64,000 nt of DNA, taken from NCBI GenBank assembly GCA_963556195.1, contig OY744532.1, positions 100,666,206-100,730,205 of the forward strand, in the 5' to 3' direction. Shown one piece after another: positions 11,359 through 24,584 of the stretch. Source of the stretch: Sepiola atlantica. Taxonomy: Eukaryota; Mollusca; Cephalopoda; Sepiida; Sepiolidae. Made by a program: the position numbers and the translations under genes. How positions within the stretch are numbered: position 1 is the first letter of the stretch; every line of letters begins with the position of its first letter. A model generated the notes under the pieces. It was not told the origin of the DNA. It was given only the letters and a program-made list of their open reading frames with translations, and ran no database searches.

Positions 11359-14300
11359 TTTGAAATATTTTAACATGTCTATATTGTAAGTTTAAACTGG
11401 AGTGTGAATGCCAAGTGTTCATTATTTGCACAGCTAACATGTTCTTCTAAACTGGAGGAGTAACATCATTTTTTCTTATGGTATTCGTTAGTGAAATATC
11501 GCTCTTTATCAAATATTTAATGATATTTAGTGCTATAAGCACATTTAAATTTTTTCTCTATAAATTTTATACCACTGTTATCGGTTTTATTTAATTCAAA
11601 TATTTTTTGGCATTATTTTACGAAAGAAAATTTGAAAAAAAAAAAACAAAAAAAAAACAAATACAGAAATCTTGTTTTGAGTGTTTAGTTTTAAAATTGA
11701 TTTTCAAAATTCAAAAAGAAAATGTTTTATTTTTTTCATTTTGTTATAATATGTAAATGAAAAAGAAAAAACATGTTTTGTATTCTGAAAAAAAAAAAAA
11801 AAAAAATCTTAAAAGTAAATATTCAAATATGCTTTTCTGTTTTTGCTTTGCAAAATTTGGCAATTATAATTTTTTAAATTCGAAAGAAAGTATTATTTTT
11901 CTTCTCCCGCCTTTCTAAAAATTTTAATTTTTTTTAACAAAATTGAATTTAATCGCTAATGAATACCAAAAGTTCTGTCATTATCAAGTAGAATGAAACT
12001 ACTCTCGATTTATGAAGTCCCACTATTTGTATGTATAAACTGATTAATTCTATTGAAAATCAAAATACAAGGTATTTACTAGCAATGTATTTTTTGTGTA
12101 TGTATGAAAAGTGTCTATGAAATTGTACATCAACTTTCTGATTGAAACATGGCATTTAAGTGCAAATATGAAATAATGTGTTTAAAAGAAATGAGAATAA
12201 TTTTCTGACTTCTTAAAATATCAATGTCATAATATATCCAAGTATACGTTTAATAAAAGATAAATTGCACAAATTTGCCATTAAAATCAGAAATGTTGGT
12301 ATTTTATTGATTTGTTTGTTTTATATGTAACATGGTTTCAAATGAAAAACACCATTTTAATAGATTCTTATATGAAGACGCATTTGCAAAATGACTATTA
12401 ATCCTTCAACCGGTATTTTTAAAATCCTAATTTTAGTTACTATTTCTGCAAATTTCAAACCTTTATTCTACCACCATAAATAAGCTTTAAAGATTAATAA
12501 AGTTAATTAGATTTTTAAAAATTAAGAAAATGCTAAATATGAAAACATTTTATCTTTTAGATTTTTGTGTAAGATCGAATGTGAAAATGTTTTAAAATCT
12601 CAGACTTCTCACAAGAAATCCGAATATTTTGGTTCTATTTAAGATTTTCAAAAAAAAAAAAAATTGTTTTTTTTATAATCTAATTAACTTTTAATCTTTA
12701 TTGCTTATGTCTGATGGTAGGATGCATGTTTGAAAGTCACATTTCGATACATAACAGAATAATTATTAGAATTGTTAATGATTTCAGACCAGACAATTTG
12801 AAAACCATTTATAAGTAAATATGTGCATTAAAAATTGGTGTAACTTATTGTTTTCCATTCATAATGAAGATTACGTTGATGATCAAAGTTTAACCGTAGT
12901 ATTAATTTTTGTTTAATTTTTAGGAAATATTTAATGATTACAAGAAAGTAAATATAATTGCAAAATTTAATTTAAATGTAGCTTTTATTTTTGATGACGA
13001 AGATAAACTAGTAAGTAATTGATCAATCACTTTAAGAATTCTTCTTGGATTCCCCCGACTCGTTTCCTTCGACCATCAATGTCAGAAGGTCCTCAAGATG
13101 GCATCCACAGTATTCTACAAGTAGATAATAATGCATTTTGATAAATGAGTCTTTATAGAATCTATTTTCTCACTTTTGTTTGTCTTTCATTCTTGAAGCC
13201 ATGTTTGATGAAATATCTGCAATTATTGATGGTTCTTTGTTTTTATCTGGAGTGTGAGAAAAAGCGAAAGGAAAGTTAGTCTTGAAAAAAAAAAACGGAT
13301 GAAGAAGACTGTAAGCGTGTGCTCATGCGTGTGAACGGTGGGTTATAGTTGCTGAATAGATGCTCTAATTCTGCTTTCAATAAAACTGTTTATCTTAACA
13401 ATGTTTCATTTCTTTCCACACACTGTACAGTTTCATTCTACAAAATTAGGTTTGCCAACAGTGAACATTCTCTTGCCTTTAAATTGGCTCTTTAGTACCC
13501 CCTGTCCCTTAGAAAATTTTATAAAATTATTTCATATTTTGAGCTATGATGATTTTTTTTTTAAATTGTGAAAATATGTCTAATTTCTATGTATACACAT
13601 TTTTAATGAGTGTGCATATATGTGTATACAAACACATATATATATGCATCCTGTCTGTTTAAATACATGAACACTGCATAAATACCAAATATATATTTCT
13701 ATATAATGTCTTCATACATGCTTATATATGAACACATACTTTCGAACCATTTCTGAAAGTATAAAATATATGGAAATAATCAACCCACTTATATAGCATT
13801 TTCAAAATGGTTCTTTTCGTGTGATTATCTTTTTTCTCAAAATGTCCATGCAATATCCTTGCCATTTTTGAGCGTCATGAGAACTTTCATTGTTGGCATA
13901 GAAGAATATTATATGTATCAAATGAAGAAAAACTTAAATTAATATCTCTAGGATGATATCCTTTTACCTACATCCCTTCATCGCCACTGCGTCAATTGTA
14001 TAAAACCCTTTCTTAAGTTTCTCTTTTTAACAATTAATTCCTGGTTTCCAATTAAGTTTACTATTCTTGAACACCCTAACCTCAGCCATGGAATATAGAT
14101 TGGTTGATATTCATAAAAGTGTGCGGGTGAAAAGAGATTATTTCTTCCTGGAGATACTGATTTAAACTCTAATTTTATGATCATTTTTGTTTATGTATTA
14201 TCTATATAATAATATATATTATGTAGGTTATTACTGCTATAAGAAAGCATCATGATTTCTTTTACTTAATATCTAAATGGCATATCACCAAGAACAGTCT

Positions 14301-14787
14301 TGTCTTACATCACGATGCTAATGTTCTTTTTTTTTCTGTGAATTTAAGTAATCTGCTCATAAGCCGTATGTGGTCTTGTAAATGAATCAGGATCAGTTTC
14401 CAATCTATCCATTTGCTGTGCATGAGCACAAGTAATGGATTTCCAAAATAGTAATTTCCTAATGTACTTTCACTCGGAAAGGAGTGAAAGTTGTATCGAA
14501 AGCCATTATGCCAACAGATATTCGGAGTGAGAAGGAAATTTCATGATGCTTTCTCTGAAATATTTACATTACTGTCAGTAATATCAACTGTATTTATATT
14601 TTAGTTTTGTTAGGCCTTTTTTTGTTGTTCAACCATTTGCCATTTTATTATTGGGGTTTATTCACACAAACGAATCAAAATACGTAGGTATTCATAGCGA
14701 AAGGAATTCTATGAAAAGTTAGATGTTCATAATTTGTTGTCTGTTGAATTTGCTGAACAATTAAAAAAAAAATAGGGAGTATCACAG

Positions 14788-14789
<2 letters not shown>

Positions 14790-14846
<57 letters not shown>
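14790..14846. repeat. (TA)n microsatellite
   Basis: One of the longest TA runs in the window, about 56 bp. Confidence 0.92.
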
Positions 14847-14848
<2 letters not shown>

Positions 14849-15099
14849 ATCCAGGTAAAACATCCACAGGGTAGTAATCCAAAGAATTTCAACCGGGTTT
14901 ATGAAAAGTGCTCAATATCAAATAAAGCTTTTCTTTCCAAATATGATCTGAGGTTAAGATCGGATTCTAACTCTGCCTGACGAGATCTCAGTTTATAATA
15001 GCTGTTGATCGATAATATCGACATGCCAGTGTCACAGATTTTGTACATGTCTGTGTAAATAAAAATAATCATATATATATATATATATATATATACTTA

Positions 15100-15175
15100 G
15101 TCTGATAGTTTCCTTCGAGAATGAAACATGAATGTTTCTGTGTAGCGTACTTGACATAAATATATTTTCATACTA
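15100..15175. repeat. Diverged relative of the 8084-8250 hairpin arm
   Basis: The blocks gaatgaaac, tctgtgtagc and cataaatatattttcata occur in the same order and spacing as in the right arm at 8188-8245. A (TA)n run at 15070-15094 adjoins it. Confidence 0.55.
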
Positions 15176-15649
15176 TTATATATAAAAGTGAAAAAATAAA
15201 GATAAATATTACATCTTTATATTATATCCTATCGTGATAATTCAATACTTGATATACAAGAAAGAGCAGTAATATAAAAAAATGAATGATGAAAATAAAA
15301 ATTGGATAAATTACAATATTTATTGGATCATCAATTAATTAAAACAAAGAATATAAAAATATAAGAAATATAAATGAGATGTTTTGACCGATTTGTTCCT
15401 GGTCTTTATAAAATCTGAACTAGTTTCTATTAGACGAATTAATTTGTCTATGTGCATTCTACCTGCTTACATGGACGAATACACTTCTGTATGTATGTAT
15501 ATACATACTTCTACAGAATATGTTAATGTTTTTGAAATATTAAAATCAGTATTTTCGTTCATTTATTGGATGTTAATTATCAATAAGCATGTTTTTCAAA
15601 GTCATCTTCTGTGCATATTTCTTATTTGAAAATATATAAATACAGTGAC

Positions 15650-15775
15650 TGTGCAGCCCTAAGGATTACAAACTTAGATCTTCATGACCGCCAAGCCTGG
15701 AGTGGAAGACTTTGATCAAGACTGACAGGCAGGCCCCACCCTCTTCTAGAGGACTAATCAAAGACCTGTTCAAAA
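15650..15775 (+). pseudogene. Possible LINE ORF2 C-terminal scrap
   Basis: One frame reads DLHDRQAWSGRLW, resembling the DRxxWR motif that ends many LINE ORF2 proteins. The segment is short and GC-richer than its surroundings. The assignment is tentative. Confidence 0.35.
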
Positions 15776-16523
15776 ATAAATCCGATGAAGAAGTGAAATC
15801 AAATAGGCAAACATGATTTCTATAGTTTTTTTAATTATTTACTCATTTAAGGATAGTGTTAAGTCTATCTATTTTGAAATTGTCAACTGCTTTGAAAATG
15901 GTTAGTTTTAATATTTATATATAGAGAGAGAGGAAATGACAGATAACAGCAACACAATTGATTAAAAATGGCGGTCATGTGTCTTTTGATACAGTTTTCA
16001 GCCAGATATGCACGATAATTTTGTTATTCTAAGATTTTGTATTTGTTTTTTTATTTCTAGAAAATAAGAAAATGGTTAAGTTTTGTATTTAGTATACAAA
16101 CTTGACAGTTCACATACGAGTATACACATCACTACGAACAAATGCATAGTCACAATGTAGCCGAGAAAAAAAAAGGATGTGATTATTTGTGCGTGTGTTA
16201 AATAACTTGAAATCAAAATTGCAAATGGTTGTACAATTTTTAGCTTTACATTTCTACCCTTTTCAAATCTCGCAAAATAGGCATTCAGATAATGGTGTCT
16301 TTACTGGAAAGGCTTCGTTGTGCAGAATTTATGAAATCTTCTAGAAATAAATACAATTACAGGAAAATTAAATAAAAATTGAATAAACCCAATTATTAGT
16401 ATTATTATTATTTATGACTTTATTCTTCTAAATCAATTGATAAACTATGATTCTTTGAATTAAACTGTTTATAGATTTAACCAAATGAATATATGTCTTG
16501 ATATGGAATCTCATTTTATTTCG

Positions 16524-16554
<31 letters not shown>

Positions 16555-16795
16555 TAATCAATTTAGAAGATCCTAAATATAAATCCAAATGATTTCTATT
16601 AAATCAATAAATAGATAATCAATACTTAAATTCTTTTACTAGGTAAAAAAAAAAAGAAAAAAAAAAGTTCTTCTTTCCTAAGATTATCAGTGAGACATTG
16701 CAGTATAAAATATTATTCTCAGGAAATGTGATGTAGTGTTTCAAATTCTATTTTTAAATCCTAACATATTTGAAACCTTAAAAACAAACCTTATT

Positions 16796-16872
16796 AGGCC
16801 CCTCGTCCAACACATGCCAGCATGTAAAACAAACAAACATTAAACTGATGATGATGATGCTGATGATGATAA
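16796..16872 (+). mobile_element. LINE/SINE 3' tail with GATGATG terminus
   Basis: The segment cgtccaacacatgccagcat followed by gtaaaac, a ttaaac box and gatgatgatgatgctgatg matches the 3' tail at 32665-32730 that follows a LINE ORF. It is a solo retrotransposon tail. Confidence 0.7.
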
Positions 16873-17307
16873 ACGTAAAGTTTCTTGTCATTCAGTGTTT
16901 TGGACACAACATTTTAAATTAATGAGAAAAATGTTTGAGCAAAGCAATATATTCTATTGCACCATCGCAGTGATACAGTTTCAGTCAAAAGAAAACTTTT
17001 AACCTGTTATTAATATTAACAAGACAATATTTAACCTCCATGATCTAGAAGAGCTTGTCAAGTTCACATACATTGTTATCAATAATGTGTGGCCGACAAA
17101 CTTGATATTTTATTCCGATTCTTCCGTTTCCTTTGTGGAAACTCGGCCTACGTTCTTAACAAAATAAAATGTATCTATTCAATTTCTGTTAAATAAAATT
17201 GTATCCCACTCGGAATTATTTTACACAGATGACATTTTTCACTAATATCTGACAAACCAATAGCAGCAGATTAATTTTTATTAAGACTTTATCGCATAAC
17301 CAACCTG

Positions 17308-17330
17308 ATATATATATATATATATATATA
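17308..17330. repeat. (TA)n microsatellite
   Basis: A short TA run of about 23 bp before unplaced intronic sequence. Confidence 0.85.
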
Positions 17331-17554
17331 GCTCATCTAGCAGTGGATCAGACTGGACATTTCCGAGTTCCGTTTTCGATCTTGATTCTTGCTATCCGCT
17401 TTTTTCTTTTTAGGAAACATCCATTACTTAATATCAATACATTGTTTAACTCTAACCCCGAGTTGGGACAACGAGTGATTAATAAAATTGATTATATTAT
17501 TAATTCATGAATTTCTCAAAAAACTATTTCAAGATGTTTTATATATATATAAAA

Positions 17555-17900
17555 AGGTATGACCTTAAACTGCATTCGGTGAGGAGGTTCCAGCTCGAAT
17601 CGAGCCAGAGCTTGGGGGATTACCTCACAATGGAGATACCCCTCAGTCACCACTGCTTCAAAGTCTACTCTGACCCGGAGTGATAGCACCTGTCCAGGGT
17701 CCCACCTCTGGATTAAGTATGCGTTTCCATCCTTGCTGCCTTGTAGGGTATGCCTCTTTAGGCAAAGACAAGAGAAGGGAAACTACGAAATTAAACCAGA
17801 CAAGACCCGAAATGCGGAGCTACTCAGCATCTGCGGAAGAGGGCAATGCCTGTTGGGCAGGCGACAAGGCAGGGCTTGATGGATCAAGAACCCGGCAGCC
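17555..17900. repeat. GC-richer repeat-like segment ending at a (TA)n run
   Basis: A block of about 350 bp with base composition unlike its surroundings. It starts after a short TA run (ggtatgaccttaaactgc) and ends exactly at the TA run beginning 17901. It looks like an inserted repeat unit. I could not place it in a family and saw no second copy in the window. No coding potential is supported. Confidence 0.45.
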
Positions 17901-17939
17901 TATATATATATATATATATATATAATGTGTGTGTGTGTG
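17901..17939. repeat. (TA)n(GT)n microsatellite
   Basis: Twelve TA units are followed by seven GT units. Confidence 0.9.
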
Positions 17940-18264
17940 AGTGATGGAGTATGTTGAAAAATAATCAATAAAGTGCTCAATCACAAAAATGTAAGAACAA
18001 AAATACAAATTATTTATTTTAAAACTATATTACATGGTAAAAGATCAATCCATATCAATGAAACCATGGTACATCTCTGAAATATGTAACATATAGTTTT
18101 TTAAATAAATAAATAATTTGTGTATGCATATATATATATATATATATAAGATGCATGCTTTTTCTTTAGCATCAACTTATTTCTCAGGATTAAATAAAAA
18201 TTGCCCTCTTTTCACGTTACCAAAAATTAGAGACAGAATATTTGGAAAATTATAATGTACATGT

Positions 18265-18335
18265 GAGAAAGTTGTTTAAAAAAAAAAAAAAAATAAATAA
18301 AAAAAAAAAAAAATAAATAAATAAAAAAATAAATC
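18265..18335. repeat. A-rich low-complexity tract
   Basis: Poly-A interrupted by aaataaataa blocks over about 70 bp. Confidence 0.85.
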
Positions 18336-18959
18336 TATAAAATCTTTCCCCCCTCATGAGAAGATAACTCTACTGATGGTATGTTCACTTTTAGTTTATG
18401 TTACTGAAGATTTCACTCTGATGCTAATGAAATACATTTTCTTTTTGGCCTGGCCTTTTAGAAAAAAAAAAAAAAATCTCTACTATCAAACATTAGCTCA
18501 TTTTACACTGCTTGGCTTACTTATTGATTTTTTTATATATATATATATATATAATCAGTTTAAAGCAGCCATTAAGCTATGCCAAGAAGTCTATAATGTT
18601 AACTTCTAAAAAGGGAGAGAAAAAAAAGATGAACTTTCTGTAAAATGATAATAAGCATTAGATTCCTCTTCAAATATCCCGAGAAGAGAATTAATGTTTG
18701 ACTGAGCCAGGAGCTGTTTTTTAAATTTTTTTATTATCAGACCGTCACAATAAACTGGTCAGTCTACCTCAACCATTCACAAAATCAAAGCGATTTAATT
18801 AGAATTCTCTGAATATCTATAGACTCTGTTACTGCCAGAGCAATGCTGATTTCAGATTAATCAGGTGTTATGCGATAGAATAGTCATCTTTCTCAACTAA
18901 CTACCCTGTTCAAGACATTGTTTGTTTCTTTTGAACAAATAATAAATAAAATAAATGGA

Positions 18960-19215
18960 TAGACCCTAGTTGAGGGCAACCTGAAGGATCCGTTTCCATT
19001 GGCTACTCCAGAGATGTAGGAGAATGCGTCACTCCTTTTCCATGATTGCTCCACTTACGCTTGAACCTCACTGTGTAATGCTGAGTGTTTAACAAGGGGC
19101 ATCAAGTACCATTTTTGGAGTCTTTGGTATGACTAGACTAAGGATTGAACCCTGGTCTCCCAAATACTCTAGTCATTATGCCAAATGAGTTGGTACTGGC
19201 ACAACAATCTTGGAT
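18960..19215 (-). mobile_element. tRNA-derived SINE, family S
   Basis: On the minus strand an A-box-like TGGCATAATGA is followed by gggagaccagggttcaatcc, which contains a perfect B box (GTTCAATCC). Then come agtc.tacc and the body, which matches the copy at 54310-54412 (agtacca, agtctttggtatgac). These are the RNA polymerase III promoter boxes of a tRNA-derived SINE. The body seems to extend to about 18960. Confidence 0.65.
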
Positions 19216-20696
19216 CTTCAATTTGGAGAACTCTTTGCTGGTCACAAGGAACAAGATACACCAACACAAATTTTGTATTTTGTTCTTGAATTTGGTTATG
19301 AAATCAATAAACTCCTTTCATGTACTTAAATTTAGATCGAGTCTTATTTTTATTAAAAAAGATTTCAATAACAAGAGAAATGATGACGTTTTTGGTAAAC
19401 ATTAAATTTGAAAGAATTTGAAATTGAATAAGAAATCACAAGGTAGAAACATTAACATCCTAACTAAACCATAGCTATATGATTATTTGAATTTTGATTA
19501 GATTTTTATTCTATTAGACAATTCAAATAATTCGTATTTTGACTAATACTTAATTTAGAGTAATAGATTCCTGCTTACAACTTATGACAATATATGAATA
19601 TCTATTAAATGAATAATGATTTATAATATGAAGCCATGTAAAAAAAAAACTACATACTGTTTAATGTTTCGTGTAATCTTTAGCAGTTCAGCTGTTTTAT
19701 GGTATTTGAATATTCCCCGCCCCCAACAAAAAAAATAATCTTAAAACTAATTTGGTGGTTAAATGTGATAACACTTAGAGAATAGGTAAATTTCCATTCC
19801 TTTTTAATGCTTTTTTATAAAGGAAAAGAAGAAAATGAATATGAAAAATTGTTTTAATTTAAAAAAAAAGATATACATATTTCTACATGAAAAATACTGG
19901 ATTGAAATAGTTGAACTTTTTTTTTTTTTTTTTCAAAATTAAGTCAGTATTTTAAATTTTTAAGTGACTTTATCCTAAATTAAATATTTTAATAACGGTT
20001 TGCAATCCATAAAAAGTTCATATTTAATTGATCACAAACACTTAGAAGCAATAAAATCAAAACACAAGTGTTCTCATATCTAATTGGTCATTTAAACATT
20101 TATAAAAATCAGGAGTTCAAAACTTTAATATTTTCTGAAAATGTATCAACTCGAATGATAAGTTAGATTTATTAATCAAATTGTTTTTCCTTCATTAAGT
20201 TATAAGCATACATTTTTTTAAGAAATACGGTTTTCTGAGAATAAATTCAAAATAAATGGTTACAAAAGAAATAAAGAATATGTCATCAATTCCTTTCAAA
20301 TGTAGCAATGCTCAGAACCTCAACATCCCTAAAAACTTGTGTTCAAACGGACAAAACTGAAATTAAATTGTTCGCAACATTATGCTTAATAAGACTTATT
20401 TGCGCTGAAGATGATAAATTAGTCATTAAGATAAGATTAGAAATATATTTGAAAACATTTAAAAAATGTTCAATATTAATATTTTTTTTTTCTTCATGAA
20501 GATTTCATTAAATTCTCTGCAATTATGTTTTTACCTTTCTCTCTCAATCATTTTATCTGTCTTTCCATTTGTCTGTATGTCTGTCTGTCTGTCTACCTGT
20601 CATTAAACCTAGGACAACAACTAACAACAGCCGGGTAGTTGGGGCAGTAGCACCAAGACCACTGGTCAAATTGTTTTTTGTCAAAAATGTTTTTCT

Positions 20697-20840
20697 GTGA
20701 CCTTCCTTTCTTCCTTCCTTTCTCTCTCTCTTCTTTCTCTCACTTTTCTTCTTCTCTTCCATCTTTTTTCTTACCCTAACCCCCAACCCACACTTCCTAC
20801 TCTTTTCACGTTTAATATCCCCCCCCCCTCCCCCCTGTCG
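20697..20840. repeat. Pyrimidine-rich tract
   Basis: CT-rich low-complexity sequence ending in poly-C (cccccccctcccccc). The open frame through it (20697-21248) is a composition effect. Confidence 0.75.
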
Positions 20841-21582
20841 TCCGGCCGGTCACGTTGTTGTCCCAGTGTGCTTTATGCAGTGTGTGGCATGGAGGCATGC
20901 GGCTTCATAGAATTAAGCATGCTTGTCCCTGTCACCTTTTTTTGTTGCATCTGGAACTTGCTCTGTCTACTTTCGAATGAGGAGAAACGCCTTTCATGGT
21001 TCCCATATCTCTTTCTTTGCCAAGCCATAAATTCTTTCTGGAGAAATTTTCATTTTTTTTTTTTTTTCAAAGGAAATGTATTTAAAAAAATTTTTTTGTT
21101 GAAAATTTACAATGCAACCCTTGTCATCAAAACGTTACTTATGGAGTTCAGGATGGGGCCCACTATTCATACATTTATTCTTAAAAATGTGTCTAACTGC
21201 TTTTCTTTTTGTAGCTGTGAAAACTTTATATTACTAACACTTAGCTAAACAGCTCAGAATAACTCAACCAAACAATACTGGTTTAATCAGCAAAACCTTT
21301 TTTTTCCATTAAATTAGTTGGATTTCTAAAACAAGTTATTTCCTGAAATAACAGATTATCAAAATGTATCATTTTTTAACCAAATATTTATGAATTTCTC
21401 TCAATGAGGTTCTATTTAGTTTGAAGAAAATTTAGTTTATGTTCAACTTGTTGTTTGGTAGGTTTAAGTACATACATATTAAGATCATAAGTATAAAATA
21501 TTTGATCAATAGTTTTTTTATAAACTGTTAATTTTGCTAATAATATGAAAGATCCTAATTATACCTTGTACAAAGAACATTT

Positions 21583-21998
21583 TTATATTTTACTCATTGG
21601 TGAAATTACTTTTAAGATGTGAATCTCACAGCAAATTATTTTACTCATTAGTTAAATTACTTTTAAGATGTGAATCTCACAACAAATTATTTTACTCATT
21701 AGTTAAATTACTTTTAAGATGTGAATCTCACAACAAATTATTTTACTCATTAGTTAAATTACTTTTAAGATGTGAATTTCACAACAAATTATTTTACTCA
21801 TTAGTTAAATTACTTTTAAGATGTGAATCTCACAAATTATTTTACTCATTGGTTAAATTACTTTTATAATGTGAATCTCACAACAAATTATTTTACTCAT
21901 TAGTTAAATTACTTTTATAATGTGAATCTCACAACAAATTATTTTACTCATTAGTTAAATTACTTTTAAGATGTGAATCTCACAACAAATTATTTAAA
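21583..21998. repeat. 51-bp minisatellite, about 8 copies
   Basis: The unit begins tagttaaattacttttaaga and continues tgtgaatctcacaacaaatt to attttactcat. Copies differ by point changes (aagatg/taatg) and one lacks three bases. The open frame in the first copies comes from the 17-codon period. Confidence 0.93.
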
Positions 21999-22074
21999 TT
22001 AAGCACATTATTTTGTAATAATATTCTTATATAAGTGAGTTTAAAACATGAAATGAAAATTTCAGACAAAATAT

Positions 22075-22310
22075 AATATTAGTGTATGGAATAATGGATA
22101 AGCATGCTAACAAACTAGTAAAAATAAGAACACAAACACACCACCAAAGCAGAACTAAGATATTTCTATTCAGTCATACGAGCATACATTTACACCAAAT
22201 GGCCGTATGGATCGACTAAAATATCTTATTTATGTTTTAGTGATGTGTTTGTGTCCTTCTTTTTACTAGTTTGTTGCCATTGTTATCCACTATTCTATGC
22301 ATTAATATTT
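22075..22310. mobile_element. Fold-back family B, copy 1
   Basis: A 236-bp palindrome. The left arm runs from atattagtgtatggaataat through aactagtaaaaa, acacaaacacacca and aagatatttctattcagtca. The right arm is the inverse of these, ending attctatgcattaatatt. A second copy lies at 59909-60152 with the same arms. No coding capacity; a non-autonomous inverted-repeat transposon. Confidence 0.8.
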
Positions 22311-22936
22311 CATATATATATATTATAGATGCGTTCTAACTTTCAGTTAAGGTTGAACTTCTAAATGATACTACACTCTTGTTCCATGAATTCTACTAGT
22401 CCTTTTATTTCTTTATATCCTCGAGCACATTATAACCAGTATACATTCAGTTTATTTTGGAGTGTATATCATGTTTGGTTATATTTTCTTACTTGCGTTG
22501 GATCTTTTTCTGATAATGTTTGGATCCAATTAAGAGTAATTTCATCAGGTAACAGTTCATTTTATTTTTATTTTGATGAATATGAAGACGTCTGTGAATT
22601 GATTATTGCCTTTTTTTTTTTTTTTAATCAAACTCTTTTTTACAAGGTGATTGAGGAGATAAAAAAACTTTACCTGTTGTTTTATGTTGCATGGCAGATG
22701 TCGTCAGACTAAGCGCAGGAACAGGGTATGTGATAATCTTGCACTAGGGTGTGGGAATACAAACGAAACCACAAAAAAAAAGATAAAACACTGTAATGCT
22801 ATGATCTGTATGGCCTATATTATGCAGTAGCATTAGCTTTATAAGTGAATGTAAACATTTAAGTCTTAAAAGAAAAAAATAATAATAAAAAAACGAAACG
22901 AAAAACTTGAAGAATCAAGAGTTTAGAAATATTTGC

Positions 22937-23335
22937 ATCTTGAGTTGTTCTCAAAACGTTTCGGCCGATGTACCCTCCGACCTTCTTCATGTGTATCTTG
23001 TCGAACTCGGGAATCTGCACGGAATTTCGAACGGTACCCTTTACCTAATCCACAGGGGTAGCATGTTCCTGATCTGTCGGCCATGACCGGCTAGAAGTCT
23101 TCAGTAATTCGCAATTCCTAGTATCACCTGCACTGAGTGTTGTCGGCAGTCATGGCTGACGTAAAAAGAGCATGCTACTCCCGTGGATTAAATAAAGGGT
23201 TCCGTTTGGAATTCCGTGCAAATTCCCGAGTTCGACAAAATACACATGAAGAAGGTCGGAGGTTACATCGGCTGAGACGTTGTGAGGATAACACTCAAGA
23301 TGAGAACAGTAGTCCGAATAATCCAAATTATACAA
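22937..23335. mobile_element. Fold-back family A, copy 1
   Basis: Inverted arms of about 150 bp (22937-23085 and 23147-23303) surround a 60-bp spacer. Shared blocks include catcttgag, cctccgaccttcttcatgtg, tgtcgaactcgggaat, accctttacctaatcca and gtcggccatgac. The outer end continues to agtccgaataatccaaatta. Related copies are at 51655-52240 (full), 5520-5655 and 26588-26690 (partial). The short open frames here are not genes. Confidence 0.8.
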
Positions 23336-24101
23336 ATATTTGCATGTTTGCCAATTTAAAGTTGGTCGTTTCCCTGCCCCATTATTGGTGAGTTACTGAT
23401 CAAACTAACATCCTTGCTTTTATAAGTTCAACATACTCACTTATATTTTCTTTGAAATTTCATAATCAAAATCTGAGCATCTTTTCCTTCATGGTTAATA
23501 ACATTATATTCTGAATCAGTTAAAAGGTAGATCATACAGCTCGCCTTCTCATCCAGGTAACTTTGTAAAATCTCCCAATTAAGCTTTAAAATCAGTAAAC
23601 GCGTTTTGCTGTTCCAATTAAAATCAAAGACAACAAAAAAAAATGTAACATTTTATTTGTTGTTGTCTTTGCATCGAGCTGTGATGTTAGGTCGTATATG
23701 GTACTTTTGTTTGTTTACGGTAGATGCAGAAAAATTTGGGCGACAAATGAATCCATTTAGAAGTTCTAAAAGAATTCATCTTTAAGGATTTAAATCCGTT
23801 AGCATGGCAAATGACAGTGCTATTCTTGGGATGCTTTTAATCCCAATTTAGAGTTACCATTTGTGAACTGAGTGTCTTCAATTTAGAACCTCCAATGCCA
23901 TTTCGTTTGCATTTATTTATTTGGACTACTATCTTTGTTCTTCTCGTCACTTTCATTATAATCTGTTCTGTATAAATACATACCCACAAATGCTATTTCC
24001 AGTCAGTTCACAAATGTAAATGCTTTACCAATCTAGCTGGATTATTTAGGGTTAGGGTTCTTGTAGTTATGCATCTATGCATACGTGCACATTCTGGAGG
24101 A

Positions 24102-24170
24102 GAGCAATTGGTATAATGGATACAGCCCTGGACAATGGAATTGGCAAACCAAGTTCAAATCGAATGTTTA
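24102..24170 (+). mobile_element. tRNA-like sequence (SINE head or tRNA pseudogene)
   Basis: A perfect A box TGGTATAATGG at 24109-24119 and a B box GTTCAAATC at 24153-24161 are 44 bp apart start to start, as in a real tRNA. The acceptor ends do not pair well (gagcaat against cgaatgt), so it is probably a SINE head or decayed tRNA. Confidence 0.55.
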
Positions 24171-24263
24171 TTTATACACTAAAACCGCTAAGAACAACAG
24201 TATGAATTCTTATTCCTTCAAAAAAACTGCTAAAATAGCAGTTCTTCTTCTTCCGTGAAGAGA

Positions 24264-24339
24264 TCTACAATAGGTATTGTGTTAGGGTTATATCTACAGT
24301 AGGTATTGTGTTAGGGTTATATCTACAGTAGGTATTGTT
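24264..24339. repeat. 29-bp tandem repeat, 2.5 copies
   Basis: The unit starts ggtattgtgttagggttata at 24273, 24302 and 24331. Confidence 0.9.
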
Positions 24340-24584
24340 TCAACATTAAATAATACAAAATGGTAGATCCTTCATATACATGTATTTGTATGTCGCTTTG
24401 TCCATGTATGTATACATTTATATGTAAGTGTTGAGGGAACATCTTAGCATCAGGTTCTATTAGATGCAAGTTTTGTAAAAACCTGACATCTGACGATTGA
24501 TTTTATTTTCATAATCTTGGACGATTCTTCACAAATTATAACATAGTAGAAAAAGGTACTCTTATAGATGACAAACCATGTTTC

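Noticed and set aside
17680..17925. 81-residue frame in the GC-richer block
   Set aside because: It ends in TA microsatellite translation and has no recognisable protein; more likely repeat DNA.
20697..21248. 183-residue plus-strand frame
   Set aside because: It begins in a CT-rich low-complexity tract and has no conserved domain; open by composition.
21597..21869. 90-residue repeated frame
   Set aside because: By-product of the 51-bp minisatellite (17 codons without a stop).
24049..24330. ttaggg motifs suggesting interstitial telomere sequence
   Set aside because: Only single isolated hexamers; two of them belong to the 29-bp tandem repeat.
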